The notes below the pieces were generated by a model. The model was not told the origin of the DNA. It saw only the letters and a program-made list of their open reading frames with translations, and made no database searches. A stretch of 49,671 bases of DNA from Clostridia bacterium (GTDB lineage Bacteria; Bacillota; Clostridia; Christensenellales; CAG-1252), in NCBI GenBank assembly GCA_024685775.1, contig JAIKVL010000029.1, positions 1 to 49,671 on the forward strand. Reading direction: 5' to 3'. Below are positions 14,571 through 23,492 of this stretch, one piece after another. A program made the translations under genes and the position numbers. Positions within the stretch are counted from its first letter, which is position 1, and every line of letters begins with the position of its first letter.

Positions 14571-16089
14571 AAGCTACGCGAAGCGGGCGGGAATCTTGAC
14601 TGCCGTCAGCTTGCTTGCGAAGGTGATCGGCGCCTTATATCGCATTCCGCTGACCAACGTCATCGGCGCGGAAGGCGTCGGGTTGTATCAACTCGTTTTC
14701 AGCATTTACGCGCTTTCGATCGCCTTTACGTCCGCTTTTACTTCTACTTTGATCTCGCGCGGCGTTTCTTCTTTGAACGCGATGGAAGAAAACGGGAAAG
14801 CGAGAGGCTATTTTCGGAAAGCGACGGCGGAAAGCGTCCTTTCCGCAGCCCTTGCGGCGGCGATCCTCTTTGCGTTCGGCGAGGCGATCGCTTCTTTCCA
14901 AGGCGCGCCCGAAGGCGGGCTCGGGTATCGCGTGATCGCTCCCGCGGTCGTCCTTGTCGCGATTCTCTCTTCTTTGAAGGGTTGGTTCGGCGGGAACCTG
15001 AATCTTTTGCCGACCGCTTTATCCATCGTCATCGAACAGGTCGTAAAACTCGGGGCGGGGATCTCGCTCGCGCTTCTCTTTCGAGGACGCGGGGTCGCGA
15101 CTGCCGCCGCGGCGGCGCTCGGCGGCGTCACGATCTCCGAAGCGGCGGCGACGCTCGCATTGGCTTTGACCTATCTGAAAAAGCGGGGCGGCGGGGCGAT
15201 CGAGCGAGTCCCTTTGCGATCCGTTCTGAAAGAAGGGCTTCCGCTTCGGCTGAACGGGCTTATTCTCCCTTTCGCCGCATTTGCGGACGGGCTTTTGATC
15301 GTCCGTCTTTTGATGCGCTACGGGCTTTTCCGCGCGCAGGCGATCTCCTACTACGGGATCTATTCGGGCGCGATGGGCTCGATCGTCAATTTCCCTGTCG
15401 TCCTCGTTCTTTCGCTCGCGATCGCCGTGATCCCGCTTTTGTCGCGGGCGAAGGCGACGAGAGATATGCTTTCCCTGAAAGAAAAAAGCTCGCTTACGGT
15501 CAAATTGACGATCGCGGTCAGCTTGCCTTTCGCGCTTGCTTTGACCGTGCTTGCGCCGCAGATCGTTACGCTCCTGTATCCCGTCTTTACGGACGAGCAG
15601 GCGGCGGTCGCTTCTGCGCTGCTCTCGATCGGCGGCGGGATCGTCCTCTTTTTATCGTTGACGCAGATCTACGCTTCGCTCCTGCAAGCCGTGGATAAAG
15701 CGGACGTCGCGGCGGAAAGTTTGGCGATCGCGATGCTTGCGCGCGTCCTTTTGCTTCTCGCCCTCGTCCCGCGGATCGGAGCGATCGGGATCGCGCTTTC
15801 GACTTTGATCTCCTACGCGATCGCGACGCTTTTGAACGTCCTGAAATGGGTCGCGTACACGGGCAGGGCGAAAAACGCGCTGAAAACCCTTGCCTCGCTG
15901 ACCGCTTCGGGTGCTATAATGATACTGGCGATCCTTGCGCCCGTCTTGCTTTTGAAGAGCGCGATTCTTTCTCTCGCGGTATCGGCGGCGGTCGGATCGA
16001 TCGTGTATTTTGCGTCGGTCGCTCTTTTCAAAGTCTTTTCGATCGGAGAGCTTCGGTCGATGGGTCTGCGGAAGGGAGCGGAGCGATAG
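14548..16089 (+). CDS. spoVB: SpoVB/MurJ family polysaccharide flippase
   Basis: This membrane protein of 513 residues has about 14 helices and belongs to the MOP/MVF superfamily. It opens with AKRAGILTAVSLLAKVIGALYRIPLTNVIGAEGVG in outline, characteristic of SpoVB and related lipid II flippases. SpoVB is needed for the spore cortex, probably by flipping a cell-wall precursor across the membrane. The start is TTG 14548 with GGGAG nine bases before it, inside the end of spoVT. The longer frame to 14470 reads arginine-rich text and is rejected. mazG follows after eight bases with a strong AGGAGG. Confidence 0.88.
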   Translation: MKARSIDKSYAKRAGILTAVSLLAKVIGALYRIPLTNVIGAEGVGLYQLVFSIYALSIAFTSAFTSTLISRGVSSLNAMEENGKARGYFRKATAESVLSAALAAAILFAFGEAIASFQGAPEGGLGYRVIAPAVVLVAILSSLKGWFGGNLNLLPTALSIVIEQVVKLGAGISLALLFRGRGVATAAAAALGGVTISEAAATLALALTYLKKRGGGAIERVPLRSVLKEGLPLRLNGLILPFAAFADGLLIVRLLMRYGLFRAQAISYYGIYSGAMGSIVNFPVVLVLSLAIAVIPLLSRAKATRDMLSLKEKSSLTVKLTIAVSLPFALALTVLAPQIVTLLYPVFTDEQAAVASALLSIGGGIVLFLSLTQIYASLLQAVDKADVAAESLAIAMLARVLLLLALVPRIGAIGIALSTLISYAIATLLNVLKWVAYTGRAKNALKTLASLTASGAIMILAILAPVLLLKSAILSLAVSAAVGSIVYFASVALFKVFSIGELRSMGLRKGAER

Positions 16090-16097
16090 GAGGAAAT

Positions 16098-17159
16098 ATG
16101 GCGGATAGATATTCTTTGGAAGCAAAGTCGTTTTTGGCGCATCGCGCCTTCTCGATCCCGTTCGGAGCGGAAGTCGAGATCAAGAACGTAACGGGGGAAG
16201 ATCTTGCCCCCGTCGCGGTAAAACTGTTACATAGCGCGGGCGACGGCGCCGTCCTTTTGACGCAAAACGGAGCGCAAAAAGAGGTCGCGCTTTCTCGTCT
16301 CGCAGAAGAGCGTTTGAGCGGCGCGGCCGAGATCCTTCTTCCCGCGCGCGATTTTCTCACGCAAACGCGTTTTTCTTTTTCCGATTTGATCTATATCATT
16401 CATCGCCTGCGCGACGAGGACGGTTGCGAATGGGATAAAGCGCAGACCCACGAGAGCATTCGCTCGAACGCCGTCGAAGAAGCGATGGAACTCATCGAAG
16501 CGATCAACAATAAAGACGTAGACAATATGAGAGAAGAAACGGGCGACGTCCTTCTCCAAGGCGCGTTTCACGCCGTGATCGCGGAAGGAAACGGGGAGTA
16601 CGACGTTTCGGACGTGATGAGCGAGCTTTGCGCGAAACTTATTTTCCGCCATCCCCATGTCTTCGGGACGGTCAAAGCCTCGAATCAGGAAGAGGCTCTC
16701 GCCGCTTGGGAACAGGCGAAAATGAAAGAGAAAAAGCAACAGACCACCGCGGACAGAATGGAGCACGTCGCGAAGACGCTTTCGGCGGCGATGCGCGCGC
16801 AAAAGGTGCAGAAGTACGCGCGAAAGGTCGGATTCGATTTTCCGACGGCGGAGGAAGCGTCCGAAAAAGTTACGGAAGAACTGAACGAATTTTTGGCGGC
16901 TTCGCCCGAAGAGGCAGAGCTCGAAGGCGGCGATCTTTTGTTTGCCGCGGTAAACGTCCTTCGGATGAAAGGCGTCGATCCCGAAATGGCTTTGACGCGC
17001 TCGGTGGATAAATTCGTCGCTCGGTTTACGAAAGTCGAAAACGCCGTCCTTTCTTCGGGAAGGAAGATGCAAGACCTTTCGATCGAAGAACTCGACGCGA
17101 TCTACGAAGAAGTTAAGAAAGAAGAAAGGAGCGCGCTTTCCGCGCGGAAAGACGGTTGA
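16098..17159 (+). CDS. mazG: MazG nucleoside triphosphate pyrophosphohydrolase with unusual N-terminus
   Basis: The protein has 353 residues. Two MazG-type helical modules are visible. The first (about 95-220) has LRDEDGCEWDKAQTHESI, the EEAMELIEAI metal site and EETGDVLLQ. The second (about 235-335) is degenerate but keeps EELNEFL and EGGDLLFAAVN. MazG hydrolyses NTPs, including damaged or alarmone-linked ones, to NMP and pyrophosphate. In Bacillus the neighbour YabN carries a tetrapyrrole-methylase domain of over 200 residues before MazG; here the first 90 residues are too short for that and show no methylase motif. ATG 16098 has AGGAGG just upstream. The gene overlaps the dihydrouridine synthase gene. 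Confidence 0.88.
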   Translation: MADRYSLEAKSFLAHRAFSIPFGAEVEIKNVTGEDLAPVAVKLLHSAGDGAVLLTQNGAQKEVALSRLAEERLSGAAEILLPARDFLTQTRFSFSDLIYIIHRLRDEDGCEWDKAQTHESIRSNAVEEAMELIEAINNKDVDNMREETGDVLLQGAFHAVIAEGNGEYDVSDVMSELCAKLIFRHPHVFGTVKASNQEEALAAWEQAKMKEKKQQTTADRMEHVAKTLSAAMRAQKVQKYARKVGFDFPTAEEASEKVTEELNEFLAASPEEAELEGGDLLFAAVNVLRMKGVDPEMALTRSVDKFVARFTKVENAVLSSGRKMQDLSIEELDAIYEEVKKEERSALSARKDG

Positions 17160-18109
17160 CGGGGCGGGCGATCCGAATCGGAAACGTAGAGCTTTCCTCC
17201 AACGCGGTTTTCGCTCCGATGGCGGGATATTCCGACCTCGGCGCGCGCTATCTCGCCAGACTTTACGGCGCGGGGCTGACCTATACCGAGATGGTCAGCG
17301 CGAAAGGTCTTATTTATCAAAACGCGGAAACGAAAAAACTTCTCGATAAAAGCGAGATCGAATCGCCGTTTGCGGCGCAGCTCTTCGCGTCTTCGCCCGA
17401 CGTCGTCTTCGCCGCGGTCAAACTCTTGCCCGAGACGGTCGATATCGTCGATCTCAATATGGGGTGTCCCGCTCCGAAAATCGTAAAAAACGGGGAAGGG
17501 AGCGCGCTTTTGAAAGATCCCGTTTTGGCGGGCGAACTCGTCCGCGCGGCGGTCGAAGCCTCTTTCCGCCCCGTGACGGTCAAGATGCGGCTCGGGTTCG
17601 AAAAGGGGAATTTTACGGCGGATCGGGTCGCGCGGGAAGCGGAAAAAGCGGGCGCGAAAGCGATCACCGTCCACGGGCGATATCGCGAGGAAATGTACTC
17701 GGGCGTTTCGGACAGGCAGGCGATCAAGCGCGTGCGCGACGCATTCGGCGGGACGTTTTTCGCGAACGGCGACGTTAAGTCTTTTCGCGATTACGAAAGA
17801 ATGCTCTCGGAGACGGGCGCGGACGGCGTTATGATCGGGCGCGGCGCGCTCGGGAATTACAAGCTCTTTTCGGAGATCGCGGGGATCGAACTCGATCGCA
17901 CCGAAAAGCAGGATATCGAAACGCAGATCGCGTTTTTGAAAAAGGAGTATCCGGAGCGCATCGTCGTGAATTTGATGAAATCTCACGTTTGCGCGTATGC
18001 GTCGGGGAAGGCGGGCGTCGCGAAAGAGATCCGCGAAACCGTCCACCGCGCGACGAGCTACGAAGACCTGCAAGCGGTCGTCGAAACCTATTTCGGAGGA
18101 GAAAAATGA
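17156..18109 (+). CDS. dusB: tRNA-dihydrouridine synthase
   Basis: The protein has 317 residues and is a flavin TIM barrel. The N-terminal FAPMAGYSD, the DLNMGCPAPKIVKNGEGSALL segment with the catalytic cysteine, VTVKMRLGF, ITVHGRYREEMYSG and FFANGDVKS, and the phosphate-binding GADGVMIGRGALGN are all present. It reduces uridines in the tRNA D-loop with NADPH and FMN. Translation begins at TTG 17156, sharing bases with the TGA of mazG (TTGA) and lacking its own Shine-Dalgarno, so it depends on coupling. It ends with ATGA overlapping the start of the cotH gene. The subfamily (DusB) follows from bacterial distribution and is less certain than the family. Confidence 0.92.
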   Translation: MTGRAIRIGNVELSSNAVFAPMAGYSDLGARYLARLYGAGLTYTEMVSAKGLIYQNAETKKLLDKSEIESPFAAQLFASSPDVVFAAVKLLPETVDIVDLNMGCPAPKIVKNGEGSALLKDPVLAGELVRAAVEASFRPVTVKMRLGFEKGNFTADRVAREAEKAGAKAITVHGRYREEMYSGVSDRQAIKRVRDAFGGTFFANGDVKSFRDYERMLSETGADGVMIGRGALGNYKLFSEIAGIELDRTEKQDIETQIAFLKKEYPERIVVNLMKSHVCAYASGKAGVAKEIRETVHRATSYEDLQAVVETYFGGEK

Positions 18110-19557
18110 AGAAGTTTATTTGGATTGCGCTTATCTTGTGTTTCGCGGCGGTCGGGATGTTTGCCTGCGCGAAGAAAGAAAAAACGCCTCGCCCCGATTC
18201 TTCGACCTGCGTTCACGAGGACGCGCTGACTTCTTTCGTCACGAATCGAACGAAAACCCCGTTCGCCGCCGAATACACCTGCTCGATTTGCGGCAGAAAA
18301 GAGATCCGCTCGTTCGGATACGAAGAGATCGAGATCCCCCTCGTCGAGATCAAGGGGAATCTTGACGGCATATCGAAAGAAGATAAGGTTCGGGCGACGA
18401 TTCGATACCAAAGCGCGGGACTCTCTTTCGAAAAGAACGCGACGCTGAAATGGCAGGGCGATTCAAGTCTGGAATATCCGAAAAAGAATTATTCGGTAAC
18501 GCTATATGACTCGAAATACAATAAAAAAGAAAAAATCGCTGTCAAAGAGGAATGGGGCGTGCAGAGCAAGTATTGCCTGAAAGCGAATTATCTCGATCCG
18601 AGCGGCGCGAGAAACTTGGTTCTCTCCGATCTTTACGGCGAAGTCGCAGGGACGCGCGCTGCGGACGATCCCTTCAAGGATCTTCCGAACGGCGGCGCGG
18701 TGGACGGATTCTTGATCCTTCTTTATCACGACGGACAATACCTCGGGCTGTATAACTGGAATATCCCGCGGGATAAGTGGCTTTTCGGAATGGGCGACGA
18801 GGACGCGGGCGAAGCAATCCTTTGCGGCGATATCGTTGAAAAGGACGGAGTGCCGGGGATTACGCTCGACGAAAACGAAAAAGATCATTGGGAAATCGAA
18901 TACTGTAACGAAAAATTTTCGGAAGGAAAGGGTGAATCTTGGTGTGTGGATTCTTTTAACGAAATGCTTTCTTTCGTTAAAAATGCGGATAGCGAAACTT
19001 TGCGAGCGCAGGGGAACGCCTATTTGAATATGGAAAGGACGTTAGACGTGTTGCTCTTTCTTTGTGTTTTCGGTGTGTGCGATAATCTTCATAGCAATAT
19101 GGTCTGGTGCACTTACGACGGAAAAGCGTGGGCGCCGATTCCCTACGATTTGGATCGGACTTTGGGGCGAGATGGAACCAGACTTTATAAAGCGAAGGGA
19201 CTTGACGATTTTAAAGGATTGTTTCTTTACGGCAATATTTTCGTGACATTTTACGAAGAATTAAGAACTCGCTATTTTGCTTTTCGAGAGACGCTCTTTA
19301 CGACGGAACACATTTCTTCGTTGATATCGGAAAACATAAAGGGTGTGGATGATCGCTATTTTCGAAGCGAGTTTGAAAAATGGGAGGAAGCGGGCTGGCG
19401 CGAGACTTTGTCGGTGTTACCGATCGGATCCTTTGACGATGAATTAAAGTATATCAAAGACTATCTTGATCAAAGATTCGCTTTTTGCGACGAGATTTTC
19501 GCAAGGGAAGAACTAATGTTCGATAAAGAAGGAAGGCTGTTTTTCGGAGAGAATTAA
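18106..19557 (+). CDS. cotH: CotH kinase family lipoprotein
   Basis: The protein has 483 residues. A signal peptide ends in a lipobox with C21 (VGMFAC), so it is probably lipid-anchored outside the membrane. A cysteine-containing region (about 35-70, CVHED..CSICGRKE) precedes the CotH domain. That domain has LKWQGDSSLEYPKKNYSV, WGVQSKYCLKANYLD, a substrate segment GLYNWNIPRDKW and the metal-binding core PYDLDRTLG. CotH proteins phosphorylate spore coat proteins in Bacillus, although exported clostridial relatives may have other targets. The ATG overlaps the dus stop and GGAGG precedes it. From about 18880 onward the gene becomes more AT-rich than its first half. Confidence 0.85.
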   Translation: MKKFIWIALILCFAAVGMFACAKKEKTPRPDSSTCVHEDALTSFVTNRTKTPFAAEYTCSICGRKEIRSFGYEEIEIPLVEIKGNLDGISKEDKVRATIRYQSAGLSFEKNATLKWQGDSSLEYPKKNYSVTLYDSKYNKKEKIAVKEEWGVQSKYCLKANYLDPSGARNLVLSDLYGEVAGTRAADDPFKDLPNGGAVDGFLILLYHDGQYLGLYNWNIPRDKWLFGMGDEDAGEAILCGDIVEKDGVPGITLDENEKDHWEIEYCNEKFSEGKGESWCVDSFNEMLSFVKNADSETLRAQGNAYLNMERTLDVLLFLCVFGVCDNLHSNMVWCTYDGKAWAPIPYDLDRTLGRDGTRLYKAKGLDDFKGLFLYGNIFVTFYEELRTRYFAFRETLFTTEHISSLISENIKGVDDRYFRSEFEKWEEAGWRETLSVLPIGSFDDELKYIKDYLDQRFAFCDEIFAREELMFDKEGRLFFGEN

Positions 19558-19598
19558 AACTCCTCTTTTCGCCTTTCAAAAAAATCGGCGTTTTTCAT

Positions 19599-19628
19599 TT
19601 TACAAGCGCGCGCGCGAGGGTTTATAAT
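19599..19628 (+). promoter_or_regulatory. Promoter of the pgk-tpiA-gpmI operon
   Basis: TTTACA (19599-19604) and TATAAT (19623-19628) are 18 bp apart. GCGAGGTG precedes ATG 19658. Confidence 0.55.
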
Positions 19629-19657
19629 AAAGAAAAATAAAAGCGAGGTGCTTTGTT

Positions 19658-20971
19658 ATGGATAAACTTACCGTAAAAGACATTGACGTAAAAGGCAAGA
19701 GGTGTTTGGTTCGCGTGGATTTCAACGTCCCGATGAAGGACGGCGTCATCACCGACGAAAACCGCATCAACGGCGCGCTCCCCACGATCAAATATCTCGT
19801 GGATCAAGGCGCGAAAGTCATTTTGTGCTCCCATATGGGCAAACCGCATAACGTGCTTTCCGCGGGATGGGGCTTGAACAAGAAGGAAAAAGCGAAGCTC
19901 GAAGCTCTTCCCGAAAGCGAAAGAGCGGCGGCGGAAAAAGAAATGATGGAGAAAGCCGCGAAGGACAGAACCAAACTTTCTTTGAAACCCGTTGCGATCG
20001 CGCTTGCCGCGAAACTCGGCAAGGAAGTCAAGATGAGCGACGATTTCGTCGGTCCCTGCTCCGATAAGCTCGTTGCCGAAATGAAAGACGGCGACGTCGT
20101 CCTTCTCGAAAACACCCGTTTCGATAAAGGCGAGGAAAAGAGAGACGAAGCTCTCTGCAAGAAGCTCGCTTCTTACTGCGACGTCTACGTAAACGACGCG
20201 TTCGGAACCGCGCACCGCTCTCACGCGACGACCGCGGCGATCGTCGAATACGGTTTCGTCAAGACCGCGGTTTGCGGCTTCCTGATCGAGAAAGAGCTCT
20301 CCGTTATGGCGGACACCCTCGAAAATCCCGCCCGTCCCTTCGTCGCGATCCTCGGCGGAGCGAAAGTCGCGGATAAGCTCAACGTCATCGACAACCTTCT
20401 CAATAAGTGCGACACCTTGATCATCGGCGGTGGCATGAGCTACACCTTTATGAAAGCTTTGGGCTATGAAGTCGGAACCTCTCTTCTCGACGAGAGCAAG
20501 ATCGATTATTGCCGCGAGATGATGGAGAAAGCGAAGAAGCTCGGAAAGAAATTCCTTCTCCCGCTCGACGTCGTTACGACCAAGGAATTCCCCGATCCGA
20601 TCGACGCTCCCGTCGAAGTCGAAGTCTATGACTGCGACAAGATGCCCGCCGACAGAATGGGTATGGATATCGGACCCAAGACGAGAAAACTCTATGCGGA
20701 CGCGGTTGCGAACGCAAAATCCGTCATTTGGAACGGACCGATGGGCGTCTTTGAGAACCCGACCCTTGCGGAAGGAACGATGAGCGTCGCGAAAGCGCTT
20801 GCGGAAGCGAAAGACGCGATCACGATCATCGGCGGCGGCGACAGCGCAGCTGCGGTCAACCAGCTCGGCTTCGCGGATAAGATGACCCACATCTCGACGG
20901 GCGGCGGCGCGAGCCTCGAACTCTTCGAAGGAAAGGTCCTTCCGGGTATCGCTTGCCTTAACAACAAATAA
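19658..20971 (+). CDS. pgk: Phosphoglycerate kinase
   Basis: The protein has 437 residues. It transfers the phosphate of 1,3-bisphosphoglycerate to ADP in glycolysis. The substrate motifs [31 protein letters not shown] and GGAKVADKL are all present, as are the nucleotide-binding GPMGVFENP and GGGDSAAA. The protein is longer than the usual about 395 residues because of an insertion of about 35 charged residues after HMGKP (about 72-108), a variant seen in clostridial enzymes. It leads a compact glycolytic operon with tpiA 31 bases downstream and gpmI after that. Confidence 0.97.
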   Translation: MDKLTVKDIDVKGKRCLVRVDFNVPMKDGVITDENRINGALPTIKYLVDQGAKVILCSHMGKPHNVLSAGWGLNKKEKAKLEALPESERAAAEKEMMEKAAKDRTKLSLKPVAIALAAKLGKEVKMSDDFVGPCSDKLVAEMKDGDVVLLENTRFDKGEEKRDEALCKKLASYCDVYVNDAFGTAHRSHATTAAIVEYGFVKTAVCGFLIEKELSVMADTLENPARPFVAILGGAKVADKLNVIDNLLNKCDTLIIGGGMSYTFMKALGYEVGTSLLDESKIDYCREMMEKAKKLGKKFLLPLDVVTTKEFPDPIDAPVEVEVYDCDKMPADRMGMDIGPKTRKLYADAVANAKSVIWNGPMGVFENPTLAEGTMSVAKALAEAKDAITIIGGGDSAAAVNQLGFADKMTHISTGGGASLELFEGKVLPGIACLNNK

Positions 20972-21002
20972 TTCAATCGAAAACATTATAAGGAGAAAAA
21001 AT

Positions 21003-21752
21003 ATGAGAACTCCCATTATCGCAGGAAACTGGAAAATGAACAACACGATCGCGGCGACCAAGGCTTTGATTACCGATCTCATCCCCCTCGTCAAAGACGC
21101 GAAGGCGGAAGTCGTCATCTGCACGCCGTATACCGATCTCGCGACCGCGGTCGAACTCACCAAAGGAACGAACATTAAGGTCGGCGCGGAGAACGTCCAC
21201 TGGGCGGAAAAAGGCGCGTTTACCGGAGAAATCTCCGCGGATATGCTCGTCGAACTCGGCGTGACCTACGTCATCATCGGTCACAGCGAGCGCAGACAGT
21301 ACTTCGGCGAGACCGATCAGACCGTCAACGCGCGCGTCAAAGCGGCTCTCCAAAAGGGTTTGAAGCCCATCATCTGCGTCGGTGAAACCTTGGAAGAAAG
21401 GGAAGGCGGCAAGGTTGAAGAAGTCCTCGTCCGTCAAACCACCGAAGCCTTGAAGGACATCGCGGAAGCGGAACTTATGAACATCGTCGTCGCGTACGAA
21501 CCCGTTTGGGCGATCGGCACCGGCAAGACCGCGACCGCCGAAGTCGCGAACGACACGATCAAGATCATCCGTGACACCATCGCGAAACTTTATTCCAAAG
21601 CGACCGCGGAAGAAGTCGTCCGCATCCAATACGGCGGCAGCATGAATCCGAAGAACGTCAAAGAGCTTATGGCAATGCCTGAGATCGACGGCGGTTTGAT
21701 CGGCGGCGCGAGCCTCAAAGCTCCCGATTTCAGCCTCGTGGTGAATTATTGA
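21003..21752 (+). CDS. tpiA: Triosephosphate isomerase
   Basis: The protein has 249 residues, the normal length. The catalytic lysine is in NWKMN near the N-terminus, the histidine is in GHSERR and the glutamate is in AYEPVWAIGTGKTAT; the phosphate-binding loop is YGGSMNPKN. It interconverts dihydroxyacetone phosphate and glyceraldehyde 3-phosphate in the cytosol. AAGGAG stands close before the ATG. The gene lies between pgk and gpmI with a three-base gap to the latter, so the three are cotranscribed. Confidence 0.98.
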   Translation: MRTPIIAGNWKMNNTIAATKALITDLIPLVKDAKAEVVICTPYTDLATAVELTKGTNIKVGAENVHWAEKGAFTGEISADMLVELGVTYVIIGHSERRQYFGETDQTVNARVKAALQKGLKPIICVGETLEEREGGKVEEVLVRQTTEALKDIAEAELMNIVVAYEPVWAIGTGKTATAEVANDTIKIIRDTIAKLYSKATAEEVVRIQYGGSMNPKNVKELMAMPEIDGGLIGGASLKAPDFSLVVNY

Positions 21753-21755
21753 TCT

Positions 21756-23306
21756 ATGGCTAAATTACACGCAATCGTCATAATGGACGGTTTCGGGATC
21801 AATCCCGAAGTTAAAGGAAACGCCATCAAGGCGGCCGGAACTCCTTTCATCGATTCTTTGATGGCGGAGTATCCTTCCGTTCAGATCGGCGCGAGCGGTC
21901 TTTCCGTCGGACTCCCGGACGGGCAGATGGGAAACAGCGAAGTCGGACATACGAACATCGGCGCGGGCAGGGTCGTCTATCAGGAACTCACGAGGATCGG
22001 TCTCGCCGTTAAAGACGGTTCGATCAATGAAAACCCCGCGATCGTCGCGGCGATGGACAGCGCGATAAAGGGCGGCAAAGCGCTCCATTTTATGGGGCTT
22101 TTGTCCTCCGGCGGCGTCCATAGTCATATCGATCATCTGAAAGGACTTTTGAAAGCGGCGAAAGAAAAGGGCGTCGAGAAAGTCTTCGTCCATTGCTTTA
22201 TGGACGGTCGCGACGTCTCTCCGACGAGCGGCGTCGGCTTTATGCAAGAGATCTGCGATTATATCAAAGAGATCGGCAGCCCCGCGAAGATCGCTTCGAT
22301 CACCGGTAGATTTTACGCGATGGATCGCGATAACGCGTGGGATCGCGTCCAAAAGGCTTTCGATATGATGACGCTCGGCGAGGGTATCAAAGAAAAATGC
22401 CCCGTCGAAGCGATGAAGAAGAGCTACGAAAACGGCGTTACGGATGAGTTCGTCCTCCCGACGGTCCTCGTCGGCGAAGACGGCGAAGCGGTCGGAAAGG
22501 TCGGAAGAGGCGACAGCATCGTCTTCTATAACTTCCGCCCCGATCGCGCGAGAGAGATCACCCAAGCCTTTATTTACGAGGATTTCTCCGCTTTTCCGAG
22601 AGCTTGCGGATTCCTCGCTCCGAAGTTCGTCTCGATGACGAGTTATAAAGCGGAATTCGAAGGAAAGCTCGAAGTCGCGTTCAAACCGACGAGCCTCGAA
22701 AATACCTTCGGCGAGTACGTTTCTTCGCTCGGACTGAAACAGCTCCGTATCGCGGAAACGCAAAAATACGCGCACGTTACCTTCTTCTTTAACGGCGGAA
22801 ACGAGACCCCGTATAAAGGCGAAGACCGCGTCTTGATCCCGTCGCCCCAAGTCGCGACTTTCGATATGAAGCCCGAAATGAGCGCGGTCGAGATCACGGA
22901 TAAGGCGATCGAACTCATCGAAGCGGAAATGTACGACGTTATGGTCCTGAACTACGCGAACTGCGATATGGTCGGGCATACCGGTATTATGGAAGCCGCG
23001 GAAAAAGCGGTATCCACCGTCGACGCTTGCGTTAAGAGACTCATCGAAGCGATCAAGAAGGCGGGCGGTATGGCGATCGTCACCGCCGACCACGGCAACG
23101 CGGACGAGATGATCGCGGCGGACGGTTCTCCGATGACCGCGCACTCTTTGAACCCCGTTCCCTTTATTTTGGTGGACGATCGTTATAAGGGGTATTCCTT
23201 GAAAGAGGGCGGCGTCCTCGCGGATATTACGCCGACGCTTCTCGACGTGATGGGTATAGCTAAGCCTGAGGAGATGACCGGTCACTCTTTGATCGAGCGC
23301 AAATAG
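21756..23306 (+). CDS. gpmI: 2,3-bisphosphoglycerate-independent phosphoglycerate mutase
   Basis: The protein has 516 residues and belongs to the alkaline phosphatase superfamily. The first metal aspartate is in VIMDGFGIN, and the catalytic serine lies in MGNSEVGHTNIGAGR. Substrate residues are in HCFMDGRDVSP and FYAMDRDNAWDR, and the second metal site includes ANCDMVGHTG and TADHGNADEM. It converts 3- to 2-phosphoglycerate using two divalent metal ions, commonly manganese in spore formers. It completes the pgk-tpiA-gpmI operon. A hairpin terminator built from copy 4 of the palindromic element follows its stop. Confidence 0.97.
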   Translation: MAKLHAIVIMDGFGINPEVKGNAIKAAGTPFIDSLMAEYPSVQIGASGLSVGLPDGQMGNSEVGHTNIGAGRVVYQELTRIGLAVKDGSINENPAIVAAMDSAIKGGKALHFMGLLSSGGVHSHIDHLKGLLKAAKEKGVEKVFVHCFMDGRDVSPTSGVGFMQEICDYIKEIGSPAKIASITGRFYAMDRDNAWDRVQKAFDMMTLGEGIKEKCPVEAMKKSYENGVTDEFVLPTVLVGEDGEAVGKVGRGDSIVFYNFRPDRAREITQAFIYEDFSAFPRACGFLAPKFVSMTSYKAEFEGKLEVAFKPTSLENTFGEYVSSLGLKQLRIAETQKYAHVTFFFNGGNETPYKGEDRVLIPSPQVATFDMKPEMSAVEITDKAIELIEAEMYDVMVLNYANCDMVGHTGIMEAAEKAVSTVDACVKRLIEAIKKAGGMAIVTADHGNADEMIAADGSPMTAHSLNPVPFILVDDRYKGYSLKEGGVLADITPTLLDVMGIAKPEEMTGHSLIERK

Positions 23307-23308
23307 GG

Positions 23309-23385
23309 GCGCGTCTGCTTTGTTACAATAAAAAGAATACCGCAGTAACATACGCTTAGTATGCGCCTGCGGTATTTTTTCGTCG
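23309..23385. repeat. Dispersed palindromic element, copy 4, acting as terminator
   Basis: Box A reads GGCGCGTCTGCTTTGTT (about 23309-23325). The inner arms AATACCGCAG and CTGCGGTATT are perfect complements around ATACGCTTAGTATGCGC, the counterpart of the GTAC-loop in other copies, which itself folds (CATAC/GTATG). The 3' arm runs into six T residues, so this copy makes a good rho-independent terminator for gpmI. Box B is degraded. Confidence 0.65.
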
Positions 23386-23420
23386 TGCTTCGATTCGCCA
23401 ACCCCTCTTTGCACTCGGGC

Positions 23421-23476
23421 GTCATCCTGAGCCGCGAGAGAAGCGAGGGTGCCGAAGGGTCCCCGGGCGAGGATGA
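23421..23476. repeat. Second type of intergenic palindrome
   Basis: The ends TCATCCT (23422-23428) and AGGATGA (23470-23476) are inverted copies, and the interior holds GAGCCGCGAGAGAAGCGAG and GCCGAAGGGTCC. It resembles the widespread GTCATCCTGAGC-type intergenic repeats seen in many bacterial genomes. Only one copy is in this window. It lies between the converging gpmI and M23 genes. Confidence 0.5.
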
Positions 23477-23492
23477 TTTTTTTGAAATCGTC

